DNA from: a virus
Virus record (IMG/VR): IMGVR_UViG_3300047470_000374
Location: 1-63,088 of that record
Direction: 5' to 3' (one strand)
DNA length: 63,088 nucleotides
The notes under the pieces are model-generated. The model did no database searches. It was not told the DNA's origin and saw only the letters and a list, made by a program, of their open reading frames with translations. Shown here one piece after another: positions 42,004 through 49,976 of this stretch. The translations under genes were made by a program, and so were the position numbers. Within the stretch, counting starts at the first letter, position 1, and each line of letters opens with the position of its first letter.

Positions 42004-43353
42004 CTAAATCGGAGAGCTATCCCGCTCAGCTTCAACCCTCTTCAACTCTTCCTGATAATCATGACCAGGTAATTTTCCTGTAGCGATATATTCCCAATAC
42101 GTCTGGAATGAGTTCTTTCCAGAAATTGCACCTTCATAAAGCTGCTTAGCCATATTGATATCGTATTGCTGGACAATAAACTCAGGCTCTACCGTAAATA
42201 CATTTTTGGAAGGATCTAGCTTTAACCACTGAGCTGCATATTTAATGGACTGCTCAATAGCAGCAGCTGCACACATCACAATACTGTGTAGGCTTGCTTG
42301 TTGATCATCCTGACGTGCACGGCGTGCTTCACCTGATTCTTGTGTATTCGTATCAACAACCTTTGCACCGGCTTCTAATGCTGCGTTCTTTTGTGCATCC
42401 ATTTCACTCTTGGTAAGTTCGATACCATTACCTGAAATTTCTAAATAACCGCATTGTGAGTCCTTAGGCAGACTCCAGACAGCCATCACACCAGTAACAC
42501 TAATATCGTCATCGTCCTCATCCCCTTCTAAACCATTAATCCAAGGCTGAGGATGTGCTGTATGATGAAGTGACTGAAAGTAATCCGCACTAAGCTGGTA
42601 ACTCTTTAGAGCTGCTTTCGCCATAGTTAATAGCGGAATAGTTCCAACATTAGGAGAATTATCCGTGGTACCACAGAATACAAATGGTGTGAATGAAAGC
42701 TGATTACCGCCAAGATCCGGAGTTTTATCTTCTTCACTAGAGCCATCAAACAAACGGACAGTTAAAGCACCTTCCTGCATAGCTAAAACACGGTGGACCG
42801 TTTTCGTGTCATGTCCGAATTCATCTTCACTATTATCAAACTGCTCCTCGAGCACCAATAGCTTCAGATCCTTACGACCACCAATACTGTTTTCCTTCCA
42901 GTTGATGATAGATAACGCATCGTATAGAGCAAAATATGGAACGCCTTTAGAATCGACATCGACCAATAAACCACAGCGGCCATACTCCAAAAGCTCTAAG
43001 CAAATTCGAATAAAGAGTTGTTTAAGGCCAAAACCATCATTAGTTGCGTTTTCAATCAAGCCCTTTAAAAGAGAACTTTCAATTACAATGTTTGGCTCAA
43101 GCTTAGAGACCAGACCAATCATCGTGCGAAGAGAGTCTTGAACCCAGAGGGGATATTGAGCGCGGCTTAAATAGGCTTTATAAATCTCTCCAGTCTTATC
43201 CCCCTGCTTTTCTGCCTCAATCATTCCAGCCGATTTAGCAAGATACTTGGTTTGTTCCTGTTTGATCTGCTCTTCGCCAGCAACGGCGTCACGCATAATC
43301 TGCCAGCTTTTTTGTGCAGCAATATACTGCGGATGTTTATCAGTAACTGCCAT
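42004..43353 (-). CDS. Portal protein (DUF4055)
   Basis: 449 aa from ATG 43353. HPQYIAAQKSWQIMRDAVAG, YLSRAQYPLWVQDSLRTMIGLV and ESGEARRARQDDQQASLHSIV are typical of DUF4055 portal proteins. Twelve copies form the DNA entry ring of the head. Between MuF and terminase genes, as expected. Confidence 0.88.
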   Translation of the reverse strand: MAVTDKHPQYIAAQKSWQIMRDAVAGEEQIKQEQTKYLAKSAGMIEAEKQGDKTGEIYKAYLSRAQYPLWVQDSLRTMIGLVSKLEPNIVIESSLLKGLIENATNDGFGLKQLFIRICLELLEYGRCGLLVDVDSKGVPYFALYDALSIINWKENSIGGRKDLKLLVLEEQFDNSEDEFGHDTKTVHRVLAMQEGALTVRLFDGSSEEDKTPDLGGNQLSFTPFVFCGTTDNSPNVGTIPLLTMAKAALKSYQLSADYFQSLHHTAHPQPWINGLEGDEDDDDISVTGVMAVWSLPKDSQCGYLEISGNGIELTKSEMDAQKNAALEAGAKVVDTNTQESGEARRARQDDQQASLHSIVMCAAAAIEQSIKYAAQWLKLDPSKNVFTVEPEFIVQQYDINMAKQLYEGAISGKNSFQTYWEYIATGKLPGHDYQEELKRVEAERDSSPI

Positions 43354-43371
43354 AAATACACCAATAAAAAA

Positions 43372-43387
43372 GCACCTAAATAGGTGC
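43372..43387 (-). terminator. Terminator between terminase and portal genes
   Basis: GCACCT (43372-43377) pairs with AGGTGC (43382-43387), A-run left, inside the leader of the portal gene. Confidence 0.7.
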
Positions 43388-43392
43388 ATTGT

Positions 43393-44685
43393 TTAACGAG
43401 AAAAACCAGCGATAGTTCGCCGTTTAAATACTTTCTGAATAATGATTGGAAAGCGCTTAGCTAATGGATACCCGCCAGCATCACCCACATGGTCCAAACC
43501 AGCACCTTTATCAGGCATTCCAAAAGCATCATAGACTTGCTGCTCTAGTGTTGCCGTAAAGTTAGGACATTTGTTTGTGTTCACTTTTAAATGCCGTTCA
43601 CCATCTGCATTTAGGATCTGAGCATTCACAGCATTGATACGGTCTTTTATGCCTGGGTTCACACCATTCACTTCAACTTTAAAACCGTTTTTCTTTAAGA
43701 TTGCATGATCAGATTCACTAAAACCCTTCGATGATGTAGCTTGACCTGAGGCATCGGGTATCACCGTAATATCATGGCCAGGGAAGCGCTCTTTGATCAA
43801 ATAACAAATAGTTGGTGTATCTCGCACACCAACTAATTCATCCAAGGCTCTTGGCTTACCATTTCTTATTACATAAACCACAGCTGCCATTTTCAAAACG
43901 TTAAAGTCCATACCAATAAGTAAGGATTCTCCTTGGTTAATTTCCTCATCTGTATGATTCAAGATCCGATCAAAATCAGGATAAACAGCACCACTAGTTA
44001 AGTTGACAAACTTACCATCCAAATAAGCAGAAATCAGTTGAGGTGGATATGACTCAAATAAAGAAGAAATATAATCGTCCGGAAGATTGGCTTCATTGTC
44101 ATAAGTTGAAGCTTGAATCATTCCATAGAGCTTACTCTTAGCCTCTGATTTATTTGCCTCTTTAACAAATTGCTCATATGTAAATTTAAAGCCTTCTGGC
44201 GTGGTGGCCACATCAATACCATTGACCAATCCAGCTTGCTTATAACGCATACGTGCAATGATCTTACGCCATGCTTGCTGGGCCTTAAGCTTAGCCATGA
44301 CATCAAGTTCATCAATCAAGGCATGACCAATTTTAAAACCAACAATTGAGTCCGGAATATCCATCGACCGACAAATAATAGTGGTCCGATACTGCCGACC
44401 ATAATAAATATCGACTTCCTTGTTCGATTGATAAACTTTTGTCTTTAACCCCCAATCAAATGCAACCTCATCAATTGTTGGATAAAAGATATCCCGTATT
44501 TGTGCATATGTAGGTGCAAAATATCCTAAAGGTACTTTTGGAAACTCCCATGACTTATTACAAAGGCTTGAGCTACCCACCCAAGTTTTCCCAGAACCAA
44601 ACCCCGCGACAAAAGCCCGGAATTTATTTTCCATCTGTAAAAAATTAGCCTGAGGCACATTCAGCGTCGGATTGATGTTCGGCAT
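43393..44685 (-). CDS. terL: Terminase large subunit
   Basis: 430 aa from ATG 44685. Walker A FVAGFGSGKTWVGSS near residue 35, Walker B IGHALIDELDVMAK near 120, and nuclease motifs LIGMDFNVLKMAAVV and DHVGDAGGYPLAKRFP. It packages DNA with ATP and cuts the concatemer. Overlaps terS by 41 bases. Confidence 0.92.
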   Translation of the reverse strand: MPNINPTLNVPQANFLQMENKFRAFVAGFGSGKTWVGSSSLCNKSWEFPKVPLGYFAPTYAQIRDIFYPTIDEVAFDWGLKTKVYQSNKEVDIYYGRQYRTTIICRSMDIPDSIVGFKIGHALIDELDVMAKLKAQQAWRKIIARMRYKQAGLVNGIDVATTPEGFKFTYEQFVKEANKSEAKSKLYGMIQASTYDNEANLPDDYISSLFESYPPQLISAYLDGKFVNLTSGAVYPDFDRILNHTDEEINQGESLLIGMDFNVLKMAAVVYVIRNGKPRALDELVGVRDTPTICYLIKERFPGHDITVIPDASGQATSSKGFSESDHAILKKNGFKVEVNGVNPGIKDRINAVNAQILNADGERHLKVNTNKCPNFTATLEQQVYDAFGMPDKGAGLDHVGDAGGYPLAKRFPIIIQKVFKRRTIAGFSR

Positions 44686-45160
44686 CTTTTTTACTCGCAT
44701 CTACAACTTGAATGGTTACTTTGACTGGTGTTGGGTCATCTTCCCCTTCGCCTTCCCTCATCTTCTCAATTTCAAGATGTTTCAACTCAACATTTAAAAG
44801 CATCAAGTCATGGCCCTGCATTTCTTCCCGAACTTGCTTGATAACGCCCTGCTTCATCAGCCTATTGTTTTTATAACCTTCATAGATCTTCTGAAGTTCA
44901 TTCAATCGATAGGCTTTGTTTGCTAGAGGGATGTCATAAACGTTCTTTTGGAAATCTGCCCTGGTCTTATTAAACAAAGTAATAAGTTTCTTACTTAAGT
45001 TTTTTCCTGTTGGCTTTGTTGGATCATATGCAGCTACTTGTTGCCTTAGAATTTCAACTCCAAATTCTTGTTTTACAGCATCAGCTACTTGTTGAGGGGT
45101 GTCAAAGCAAGCAAGAGACTGAACTATAAAGATTTTTATAGGCTCCTTTAGTGTTGCCAT
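44645..45160 (-). CDS. terS: Terminase small subunit (DUF2280)
   Basis: 171 aa. IKIFIVQSLACFDTPQQVADAVKQEF is the DUF2280 start (shown in part), with a helix-turn-helix and a long helical middle (LNELQKIYEGYKNNRLMKQ). Binds the packaging site on phage DNA. Directly before terL. Confidence 0.85.
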   Translation of the reverse strand: MATLKEPIKIFIVQSLACFDTPQQVADAVKQEFGVEILRQQVAAYDPTKPTGKNLSKKLITLFNKTRADFQKNVYDIPLANKAYRLNELQKIYEGYKNNRLMKQGVIKQVREEMQGHDLMLLNVELKHLEIEKMREGEGEDDPTPVKVTIQVVDASKKDAEHQSDAECASG

Positions 45161-45206
45161 AACTACCCCTTCGTAAAACTACGTAAAACAAACAGTGCAA
45201 AAAAAA

Positions 45207-45220
45207 GAGCCCTTAGGCTC
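45207..45220 (-). terminator. Terminator after metallopeptidase-like gene
   Basis: GAGCC (45207-45211) pairs with GGCTC (45216-45220), A-run left; it overlaps the stop of the gene. Confidence 0.7.
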
Positions 45221-45860
45221 AATTGATTGCGCAGTTTCCGCAGCATTTTGAAATATCTAAATTTGAAACAAACGGCGGGTTATTCGCAGCTTCAATAAGT
45301 CGCTTAACGTTCTTACTTACTCCCCACCGTTTGGTTACACCAATAAATTCTTCGACATCATGACCAGCCAAATAATGTTTAGGTAATCCCGTAGTGGTGC
45401 TAATCAACATGTCACCATCTTCGTCGCGCTCAACACCTATATGGTAAAGCTCATGCTCAAGCAAATAGCAAAACTCTGTATCGTTTGCTCGTTCACAGAA
45501 AGAAGCATCAACTGTAATTAAATAACTTGGTACTGAGCCGAACCAGTCTCGCATTTGTTGCTCTTGTCGAGCTTTGCGCCAACCACCGACATTAAACATT
45601 ACCTTTTCACACTGACCAAGAACCATGGCCTGTTTGCTCTTATAAGCACATGATGCCCAAGCAAATGCCAAGAATTCCTCATTATCATCGAGTAACTCAG
45701 CAATGTGGTCATGATCTGGATTGTGTAAAGGTCCACCAATCGTTAAATAATTTGCAATAACCCATTTCTTCAGGTCTGGTGCTGGTATTAAGCGAATTGC
45801 TTTTTCCTCTTCAGCGTCATCAATAAAGTCCGCTGGCGGGAAGGGTCTGATCTGTTCCAT
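45219..45860 (-). CDS. Putative phage metallopeptidase
   Basis: 213 aa. CYLLEHELYHIGVERDEDGD contains HELYH, an HExxH zinc motif, with His in LAGHDVEEF as likely third ligand. WASCAYKSKQAMVLGQCEKV is typical of this phage family found before terminase genes. Target unknown; may process phage or host proteins. Overlaps the upstream gene by about 40 bases. Confidence 0.75.
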   Translation of the reverse strand: MEQIRPFPPADFIDDAEEEKAIRLIPAPDLKKWVIANYLTIGGPLHNPDHDHIAELLDDNEEFLAFAWASCAYKSKQAMVLGQCEKVMFNVGGWRKARQEQQMRDWFGSVPSYLITVDASFCERANDTEFCYLLEHELYHIGVERDEDGDMLISTTTGLPKHYLAGHDVEEFIGVTKRWGVSKNVKRLIEAANNPPFVSNLDISKCCGNCAIN

Positions 45861-46296
45861 TGAAAATTTGCCTCTTCAAATTTTTCAGCCATTCGCTGGC
45901 AAAGCTTGCTTGAATTTGTAGCGGCCCTAATTCATTAATCTTAAATCTTGCTGCCGACTCTAAGCGAACTACGGTATAGCCCATCTCTTCAGCCACATCG
46001 TAACGATCAAGACTCCACGCCTTTGTTGCAAGCTTTCCTCGTCGACCTCCCGACCAAGGACCACCCGCAATTTCAACTAATATACGATGTTCAATTAAAT
46101 GAAAATCAAAACGCCAATGCTTTGTGGATTTAAACTGGAATTTCTTCTCATATTTGATTTCCAGCACATCTAAAGCATGAGTAAATTCCTCTTCTGCCTC
46201 TAAATATTTTTGGGTTGCCTTAGGCAATGGTCTGCTTTTAGGTTTGGTTTTAGGTTCTTTTTTTCTGGTTAGCCAAAAATAATCTTTACTGTCCAC
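45820..46296 (-). CDS. VSR/DUF559-like endonuclease
   Basis: 158 aa. FQFKSTKHWRFDFHLIEHRILVEIAGG (shown in short parts: WRFDFH and LVEIAGG) gives Asp and ExxGG as in very-short-patch repair type nucleases; GYTVVRLES follows. A basic N-terminal region precedes it. In phages such enzymes may nick DNA for packaging or recombination. A decayed copy is at 4,206-4,401. Confidence 0.75.
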   Translation of the reverse strand: MDSKDYFWLTRKKEPKTKPKSRPLPKATQKYLEAEEEFTHALDVLEIKYEKKFQFKSTKHWRFDFHLIEHRILVEIAGGPWSGGRRGKLATKAWSLDRYDVAEEMGYTVVRLESAARFKINELGPLQIQASFASEWLKNLKRQIFNGTDQTLPASGLY

Positions 46297-46307
46297 ACCT
46301 AAGCCCT

Positions 46308-46499
46308 TTAAAGAAATCCCTCAGGCTTATTGTTCAGCCGAGCTACCAACTTTTTCTGTTTTGCTGTGGCCAAAAAAAATCGCTCATCTAAGTGAGCGAT
46401 CTGTTCTTCTGTGAGGCCCTTGGTAGTACAGCTTCCCAAGTGATTTAGCTCTGTTTGGAGCTGTCTAATCTCATTTATGTTTTTTTGAAATTCAGTCAT
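46308..46499 (-). CDS. Small helical phage protein, paralogue of 4415-4642
   Basis: 63 aa from ATG 46499, MTEFQKNINEIRQLQTEL, with LTEEQIAHLDERFF and KLVARLNNKPEGFL. Two helices, coiled-coil-like. Overlaps the upstream gene by 8 bases. Function unknown. Confidence 0.6.
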   Translation of the reverse strand: MTEFQKNINEIRQLQTELNHLGSCTTKGLTEEQIAHLDERFFLATAKQKKLVARLNNKPEGFL

Positions 46500-46710
46500 A
46501 TATTTCTCTTGAATCAAGAAAAAAGGCATCGGTATTTAAAACACCCTCACACTTCCATTGATTTTTGAAATCACACTTTTCAACATCTTCATGAGCTGTA
46601 TAGTTGGAAATGCTTTCTTTTAAAAGATTTATTGCCCGTGGAAAGTTGTCCTCACACACCCTTCTAGCAAACTTTTCAATATTAAAGTAAGGTGAGTCTA
46701 TAGTGTTCAT
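46492..46710 (-). CDS. Hypothetical protein, 72 aa
   Basis: From ATG 46710: MNTIDSPYFNIEKFARRVCE, then CDFKNQWKCEGV. Two Cys could bind metal. An upstream in-frame start at 46719 adds 3 residues. Function unknown; part of the early-late gene string. Confidence 0.5.
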   Translation of the reverse strand: MNTIDSPYFNIEKFARRVCEDNFPRAINLLKESISNYTAHEDVEKCDFKNQWKCEGVLNTDAFFLDSREIYD

Positions 46711-46772
46711 ATTGACCACCTTTTAAATTGTGAAAAAGAAATATCACCCAGAAGGTGGTAGATACATGTAAT

Positions 46773-46925
46773 TTACTCAATAAAACCTTTCAGAATTTCA
46801 ATCAGTTGTTTCGCGGCTTCCTTACTAATCACAATATCTGAATCTTTTTGATAGATTGTGACTGTACTTTCATCCACTCCCACTTCTAAGTTGAAATACT
46901 TCTCTTGTTTAATTTCGATACTCAT
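46773..46925 (-). CDS. Small hypothetical protein, 50 aa
   Basis: ATG 46925 after GGAGGAATT. MSIEIKQEKYFNLEVGVDES then a strand-helix (IVISKEAAKQLIEILKGFIE). The good ribosome site supports it. Function unknown. Confidence 0.6.
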   Translation of the reverse strand: MSIEIKQEKYFNLEVGVDESTVTIYQKDSDIVISKEAAKQLIEILKGFIE

Positions 46926-46950
46926 ATATCAATTCCTCCAAAAAGAAAAA

Positions 46951-46969
46951 GCCCACCAAATGGCGGGCT
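46951..46969 (-). terminator. Terminator after first late gene
   Basis: GCCC then CC pairs with GG then GGGC (46951-46969), one mismatch, A-run left. Confidence 0.65.
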
Positions 46970-46990
46970 TCTATGTGTTTAAGTTCTAGT

Positions 46991-47221
46991 TTAAGAAAGA
47001 TAAGTGTACTTTTCGGCTAGATGTTTGTGCGCGATTTTTGTAGTTTCAAAATAAGATATTTCTGCACACAGCCAAAATCTATATGTGTTTTCACCAACTA
47101 CATAACTCTGGCGGTTGTAAGTTGATTCTTTAGATGCATCTATTTCACTTGCTTCAAAATATGTACCTTCACGGTCATTTACAACTTCACCGTCCAAATC
47201 ACCGCCAATACAAATATACAT
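46991..47221 (-). CDS. First late-leader gene, hypothetical 76 aa
   Basis: Starts at ATG 47221 (MYICIGGDLDGEVVNDREGT); the longer upstream frame would add 20 hydrophobic residues without a good start. FWLCAEISYFETTKIAHKHLA follows. First gene after the antitermination leader. Function unknown. Confidence 0.6.
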   Translation of the reverse strand: MYICIGGDLDGEVVNDREGTYFEASEIDASKESTYNRQSYVVGENTYRFWLCAEISYFETTKIAHKHLAEKYTYLS

Positions 47222-47269
47222 TGCAAGCTTCCATAAAATTATGAATGGCAGCTTAACATATAAAGTTAA

Positions 47270-47325
47270 AAGCCCCGCCAATAATCGATATTTAGTGGGG
47301 CTTCATGTGCCGTAATCCGTTCGGC
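47270..47325 (-). terminator. Late-leader terminator with conserved hairpin
   Basis: AAGCCCC (47270-47276) pairs with GGGGCTT (47297-47303); a hairpin GCCG/CGGC (47309-47325) lies next to it. The same two elements are in the left prophage at 5,472-5,525. Confidence 0.75.
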
Positions 47326-47340
47326 AAAATAAAAAGCCCA

Positions 47341-47357
47341 GTTTTCAAATTGAAAAC
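47341..47357 (-). terminator. Late-leader terminator 2
   Basis: GTTTTC (47341-47346) pairs with GAAAAC (47352-47357), extended by partial AGC/GCT pairing, with A-run to the left. Confidence 0.6.
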
Positions 47358-47426
47358 CGAGCTTCGTCGTACTGTGGTTTATGGCTACTGTATGTGTTAA
47401 GGGGTCGCCAAGCCCAAGTAAATACT

Positions 47427-47507
47427 CACCTCTTTAGGTGGTCAAACCAAGGGTAGTGTTTTGTTCAAAACCTTGCACCCTTTCTATTGCCCTATTGACC
47501 AAATAGG
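47427..47507 (-). other. Structured RNA candidate in late leader
   Basis: Three stem-loops in 81 bases: CACCT/AGGTG (47427-47440), a long one AAGGGT (47449-47454) with ACCCTT (47477-47482) enclosing GTTTT/AAAAC (47458-47471), and CCTATT/AATAGG (47491-47507). No coding potential. It may be an RNA element used in antitermination. Confidence 0.5.
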
Positions 47508-47552
47508 ACCCCCACTAAATTTAAGATCCCTAGTAGGTAAGACCAGTAACAA

Positions 47553-47576
47553 AAAAGCCCACCGTATGGCGAGCTT
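47553..47576 (-). terminator. Terminator after Q gene
   Basis: AAGC..CC pairs with GG..GCTT around GTAT, two mismatches, A-run left. Same position as 5,891-5,912 in the left element. Confidence 0.6.
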
Positions 47577-47655
47577 TTAAAATTTGTCTGGTATGTATTA
47601 GATACACTTTTCCAGTATGGGAAAAATGTACCCTAAATTTGCACCCGAAGCAAGA

Positions 47656-48273
47656 TCAAAGGTTGTACTCTTCTACTTCATATGAAAAATATTTTCTTAA
47701 ATACATATCAAGTTCCATATACCAATCCATAAGAATACGAGTTGCATCAACTTCTAAAGGTAAGTAAGAACGTAAATAAACTTGGCGAGCAACTTCTAAT
47801 TTTGAAAGCTTATGTTTTTCGGTCTGTGTATAGCCATCCATTCCAAAGCGACAAACAGAACAAGGCTTGTATATTTCCCCAACCTTTTCAAGACGTAAAC
47901 CTTTGCATTTTGGACATGTACGTCGTTTAAATAAAAATTGAGTAATTGTTGAACGAGATACGCCTTTCGCAACATCCTTTGGCTTTGTTTTAGTAAATTT
48001 AATATTCTTATCTTTGATAACTAAACGAACCTCACTAACCAAAAACATTTGCAACATAACGAAATGTCTATCACCCGTTTCTGTGCTTCTAACTAAAGCC
48101 CACAACATAGCTGCTATATGTGACGGCATACCCTGCATCATCATTGCAGCAGGATTGTTCCCCCCTTTTTTAATTCCAGTTCCCACAACTTCCTCTTTAA
48201 AACCATCCATTGTTTTTTGAGCTAAGTCTAGAAGTGAAAAACCACCATGTCTTGCTTCAATATTAATATTCAT
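47656..48273 (-). CDS. Antiterminator Q-like protein with zinc motif
   Basis: 205 aa. RRTCPKCKGLRLEKVGEIY and KPCSVCRFGMDGY form a CxxC...CxxC zinc site in the middle, as in the lambda-type Q/antiterminator group (phage_antitermQ). VARQVYLRSYLPLEVDATRIL follows. It should bind the late promoter region and make RNA polymerase ignore terminators in the 26-kb late operon. Not related by eye to the Q-like protein of the left element. Confidence 0.7.
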   Translation of the reverse strand: MNINIEARHGGFSLLDLAQKTMDGFKEEVVGTGIKKGGNNPAAMMMQGMPSHIAAMLWALVRSTETGDRHFVMLQMFLVSEVRLVIKDKNIKFTKTKPKDVAKGVSRSTITQFLFKRRTCPKCKGLRLEKVGEIYKPCSVCRFGMDGYTQTEKHKLSKLEVARQVYLRSYLPLEVDATRILMDWYMELDMYLRKYFSYEVEEYNL

Positions 48274-48278
48274 TGGTT

Positions 48279-48686
48279 TTAAACCTCTCTCACATCAATG
48301 TTATGTACTGTCTTCATCAGGTGTTTCTTGTTGCGATAACTTGGCAGCTTTCTAGTAGCTATGGATTTAACATCCTCAACGATGTATTCGCCATTGATGA
48401 GGTAGTAAGTAAAATCTGCAAAATATCGTAGTGCCGGCTTTGACCTTTTCTCCCCTTCCAATTTCGTTTTCGGCGCAAGTACAAATTTTGTGTGATGCTC
48501 TAAACCAAAGATTTCACCACGTTGCTGCAATGCTTTAAGTACGATGTATCGCTTGTATTCTTTTGTGCTATCAAAAGTCATTCCATCTAATTGAACTTTA
48601 GATGCATTAAACTTGTTGCGACCCTTTTTAGCTTTACGGCCATTTGGAAATTTGGAGTGATATTCAGCTAAACTCATGGATGTCAT
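48279..48686 (-). CDS. DUF1064 protein, PD-(D/E)XK nuclease-like
   Basis: 135 aa. Motifs KFNASKVQLDGMTFDSTKEY (short parts), ALRYFADFTY and VEDVKS as in the copy at 6,379-6,810. The two share most residues. Overlaps the gene upstream by ATGA. Early-operon nuclease-like protein of unsettled role. Confidence 0.78.
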   Translation of the reverse strand: MTSMSLAEYHSKFPNGRKAKKGRNKFNASKVQLDGMTFDSTKEYKRYIVLKALQQRGEIFGLEHHTKFVLAPKTKLEGEKRSKPALRYFADFTYYLINGEYIVEDVKSIATRKLPSYRNKKHLMKTVHNIDVREV

Positions 48687-49021
48687 TTTGAGTCTTCACC
48701 CTCAAGAACGTTCTCTTTACTTTCGTTTGATAGAGGCGTCATGACACCCTCAGGCCATTTAAAGCAAGTAATCCAATTTTTATCCCATTTTGCCCAAACA
48801 CCATGTTTACTTACTCGGTAAAACACTCCAGCTTGCCAATGAGTTGCACCTTTTGGACGTTGGCTCGAAATTTCATTAAGTATGGCTTGCTCTATAGCCT
48901 TTTCTAATTGGAGTAACTCGTTGTAATCAGTATTAGATAGCCCACCGCGATTATATTTGCCTCGTAATTTGACCTGACGAGCTTTGGCATTTGCTAAAAC
49001 GAAATTTACACAAGTATTCAT
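48683..49021 (-). CDS. Hypothetical protein, 112 aa
   Basis: MNTCVNFVLANAKARQVKLR at the start, GATHWQAGVFYRVSKHGVWAKW in the middle, an acidic end. Overlaps neighbours on both sides by ATGA. The middle looks like a small beta domain. Function unknown. Confidence 0.6.
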   Translation of the reverse strand: MNTCVNFVLANAKARQVKLRGKYNRGGLSNTDYNELLQLEKAIEQAILNEISSQRPKGATHWQAGVFYRVSKHGVWAKWDKNWITCFKWPEGVMTPLSNESKENVLEGEDSK

Positions 49022-49386
49022 GCTTCACGTCCCTTGAGTGCTTGTTTAATCTGATCAACAAAACCCAATGTTCTCTGGTTAATATCCGAAATAGATGTTG
49101 TATCCAATATTGCCAAGGCTGTATCAATACGTTCTTGTAGCTCATCGTTTTTCTTTTGATCCATATTCGCCATTCGGTTAGCAAATGAAATTACACTTTC
49201 CTTTTCATTCATTTTCGCTTGCTGACAAATGCTCTCTTGAGCCATATCGACCAAAGCGCAAATATTTAGCGGATGAGCAACCACATCTACAAATGGGCCA
49301 TAATGTCTATTACATGCATGAATTGCATCTTCAGCTGCTCTTCGAATTAGCACCAATTGTCTATGTGATAACTTAGGTTCATTCAT
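49018..49386 (-). CDS. Hypothetical helical protein, 122 aa
   Basis: From ATG 49386: MNEPKLSHRQLVLIRRAAED, then long helices (MNEKESVISFANRMANMDQK). No domain recognised. Starts 10 bases after the previous stop. Confidence 0.55.
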   Translation of the reverse strand: MNEPKLSHRQLVLIRRAAEDAIHACNRHYGPFVDVVAHPLNICALVDMAQESICQQAKMNEKESVISFANRMANMDQKKNDELQERIDTALAILDTTSISDINQRTLGFVDQIKQALKGREA

Positions 49387-49396
49387 GATTGGCCCC

Positions 49397-49594
49397 TTAA
49401 TCAACCAGCTCGCCATTAGGCATAATTTTCCATTTATAAACATCACCATGGTTTAAGTGATCTGGTGGACACCTATAAGCGACATATCTCACTTCTCGAT
49501 CTTTACCTAAAACGACTCTTGGTGCTCTCAAACTTCCACAAAGAGGGCATTCAAGACATTCAAAATCCACATTTGTATTTTTTGGTTCACTCAT
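49397..49594 (-). CDS. Small zinc-ribbon protein, 65 aa
   Basis: From ATG 49594: CLECPLCGSLRAP and CPPDHLNHGDVY give a likely zinc ribbon. Acidic end. Restriction alleviation-like or single-strand binding small proteins look like this; no firm family. Confidence 0.55.
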   Translation of the reverse strand: MSEPKNTNVDFECLECPLCGSLRAPRVVLGKDREVRYVAYRCPPDHLNHGDVYKWKIMPNGELVD

Positions 49595-49607
49595 GGCTGG
49601 CTCCTTA

Positions 49608-49976
49608 TCAATCCCTGTAATAATCTTCAAGATTTTCTTCATTCCACCGTTTCCAAAATTTAGAAACACATTCAGAACACCTTGAATAAACAGGGCCATG
49701 ACTCCCTTCATCTGGATCACGGTAAGATGAAAGTTCAGGCACTAAAGTTTTACAGCGTGGGCATTGTTCCCATTGTTCAGGGTCATTTCGTTTTTGTTCT
49801 TTTGAAGCTTTATACTCATCCAAGCATTCTTGGCACATATTTGAATGTTCAGCCCCAAAACTATCAGCTTCCACACAAACTCTTTTGATAGCTGGCTGGT
49901 CTGGATGCTCGTGACAATTAGTGCCCCATTCATCATCTTCAATAGAAACAAATTGATTGGGTAAAGGCGCTTTCAT
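49608..49976 (-). CDS. Multi-Cys zinc-binding protein, 122 aa
   Basis: Cys pairs CHEHPDQPAIKRVC, MCQECLDEY, CPRCKTL and RCSECVSKFW suggest two or three zinc sites. ATG overlaps the upstream stop. Function unknown; DNA- or RNA-binding is possible. Confidence 0.6.
   Translation of the reverse strand: MKAPLPNQFVSIEDDEWGTNCHEHPDQPAIKRVCVEADSFGAEHSNMCQECLDEYKASKEQKRNDPEQWEQCPRCKTLVPELSSYRDPDEGSHGPVYSRCSECVSKFWKRWNEENLEDYYRD

Larger units (their letters stand above)
47222..47655. other. Late leader region without genes
   Basis: This 434-base stretch separates antiterminator Q from the first late gene. It holds no supported gene but at least three terminators and four stem-loops, so it is the likely site where Q acts (late promoter, pause and terminators). 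Confidence 0.65.

Noticed and set aside
47395-47485. tRNA gene in the late leader
   Set aside because: GGGGTCGCCAAGC looks like a tRNA start, but no acceptor pairing, anticodon arm or T-arm can be formed in the right order.
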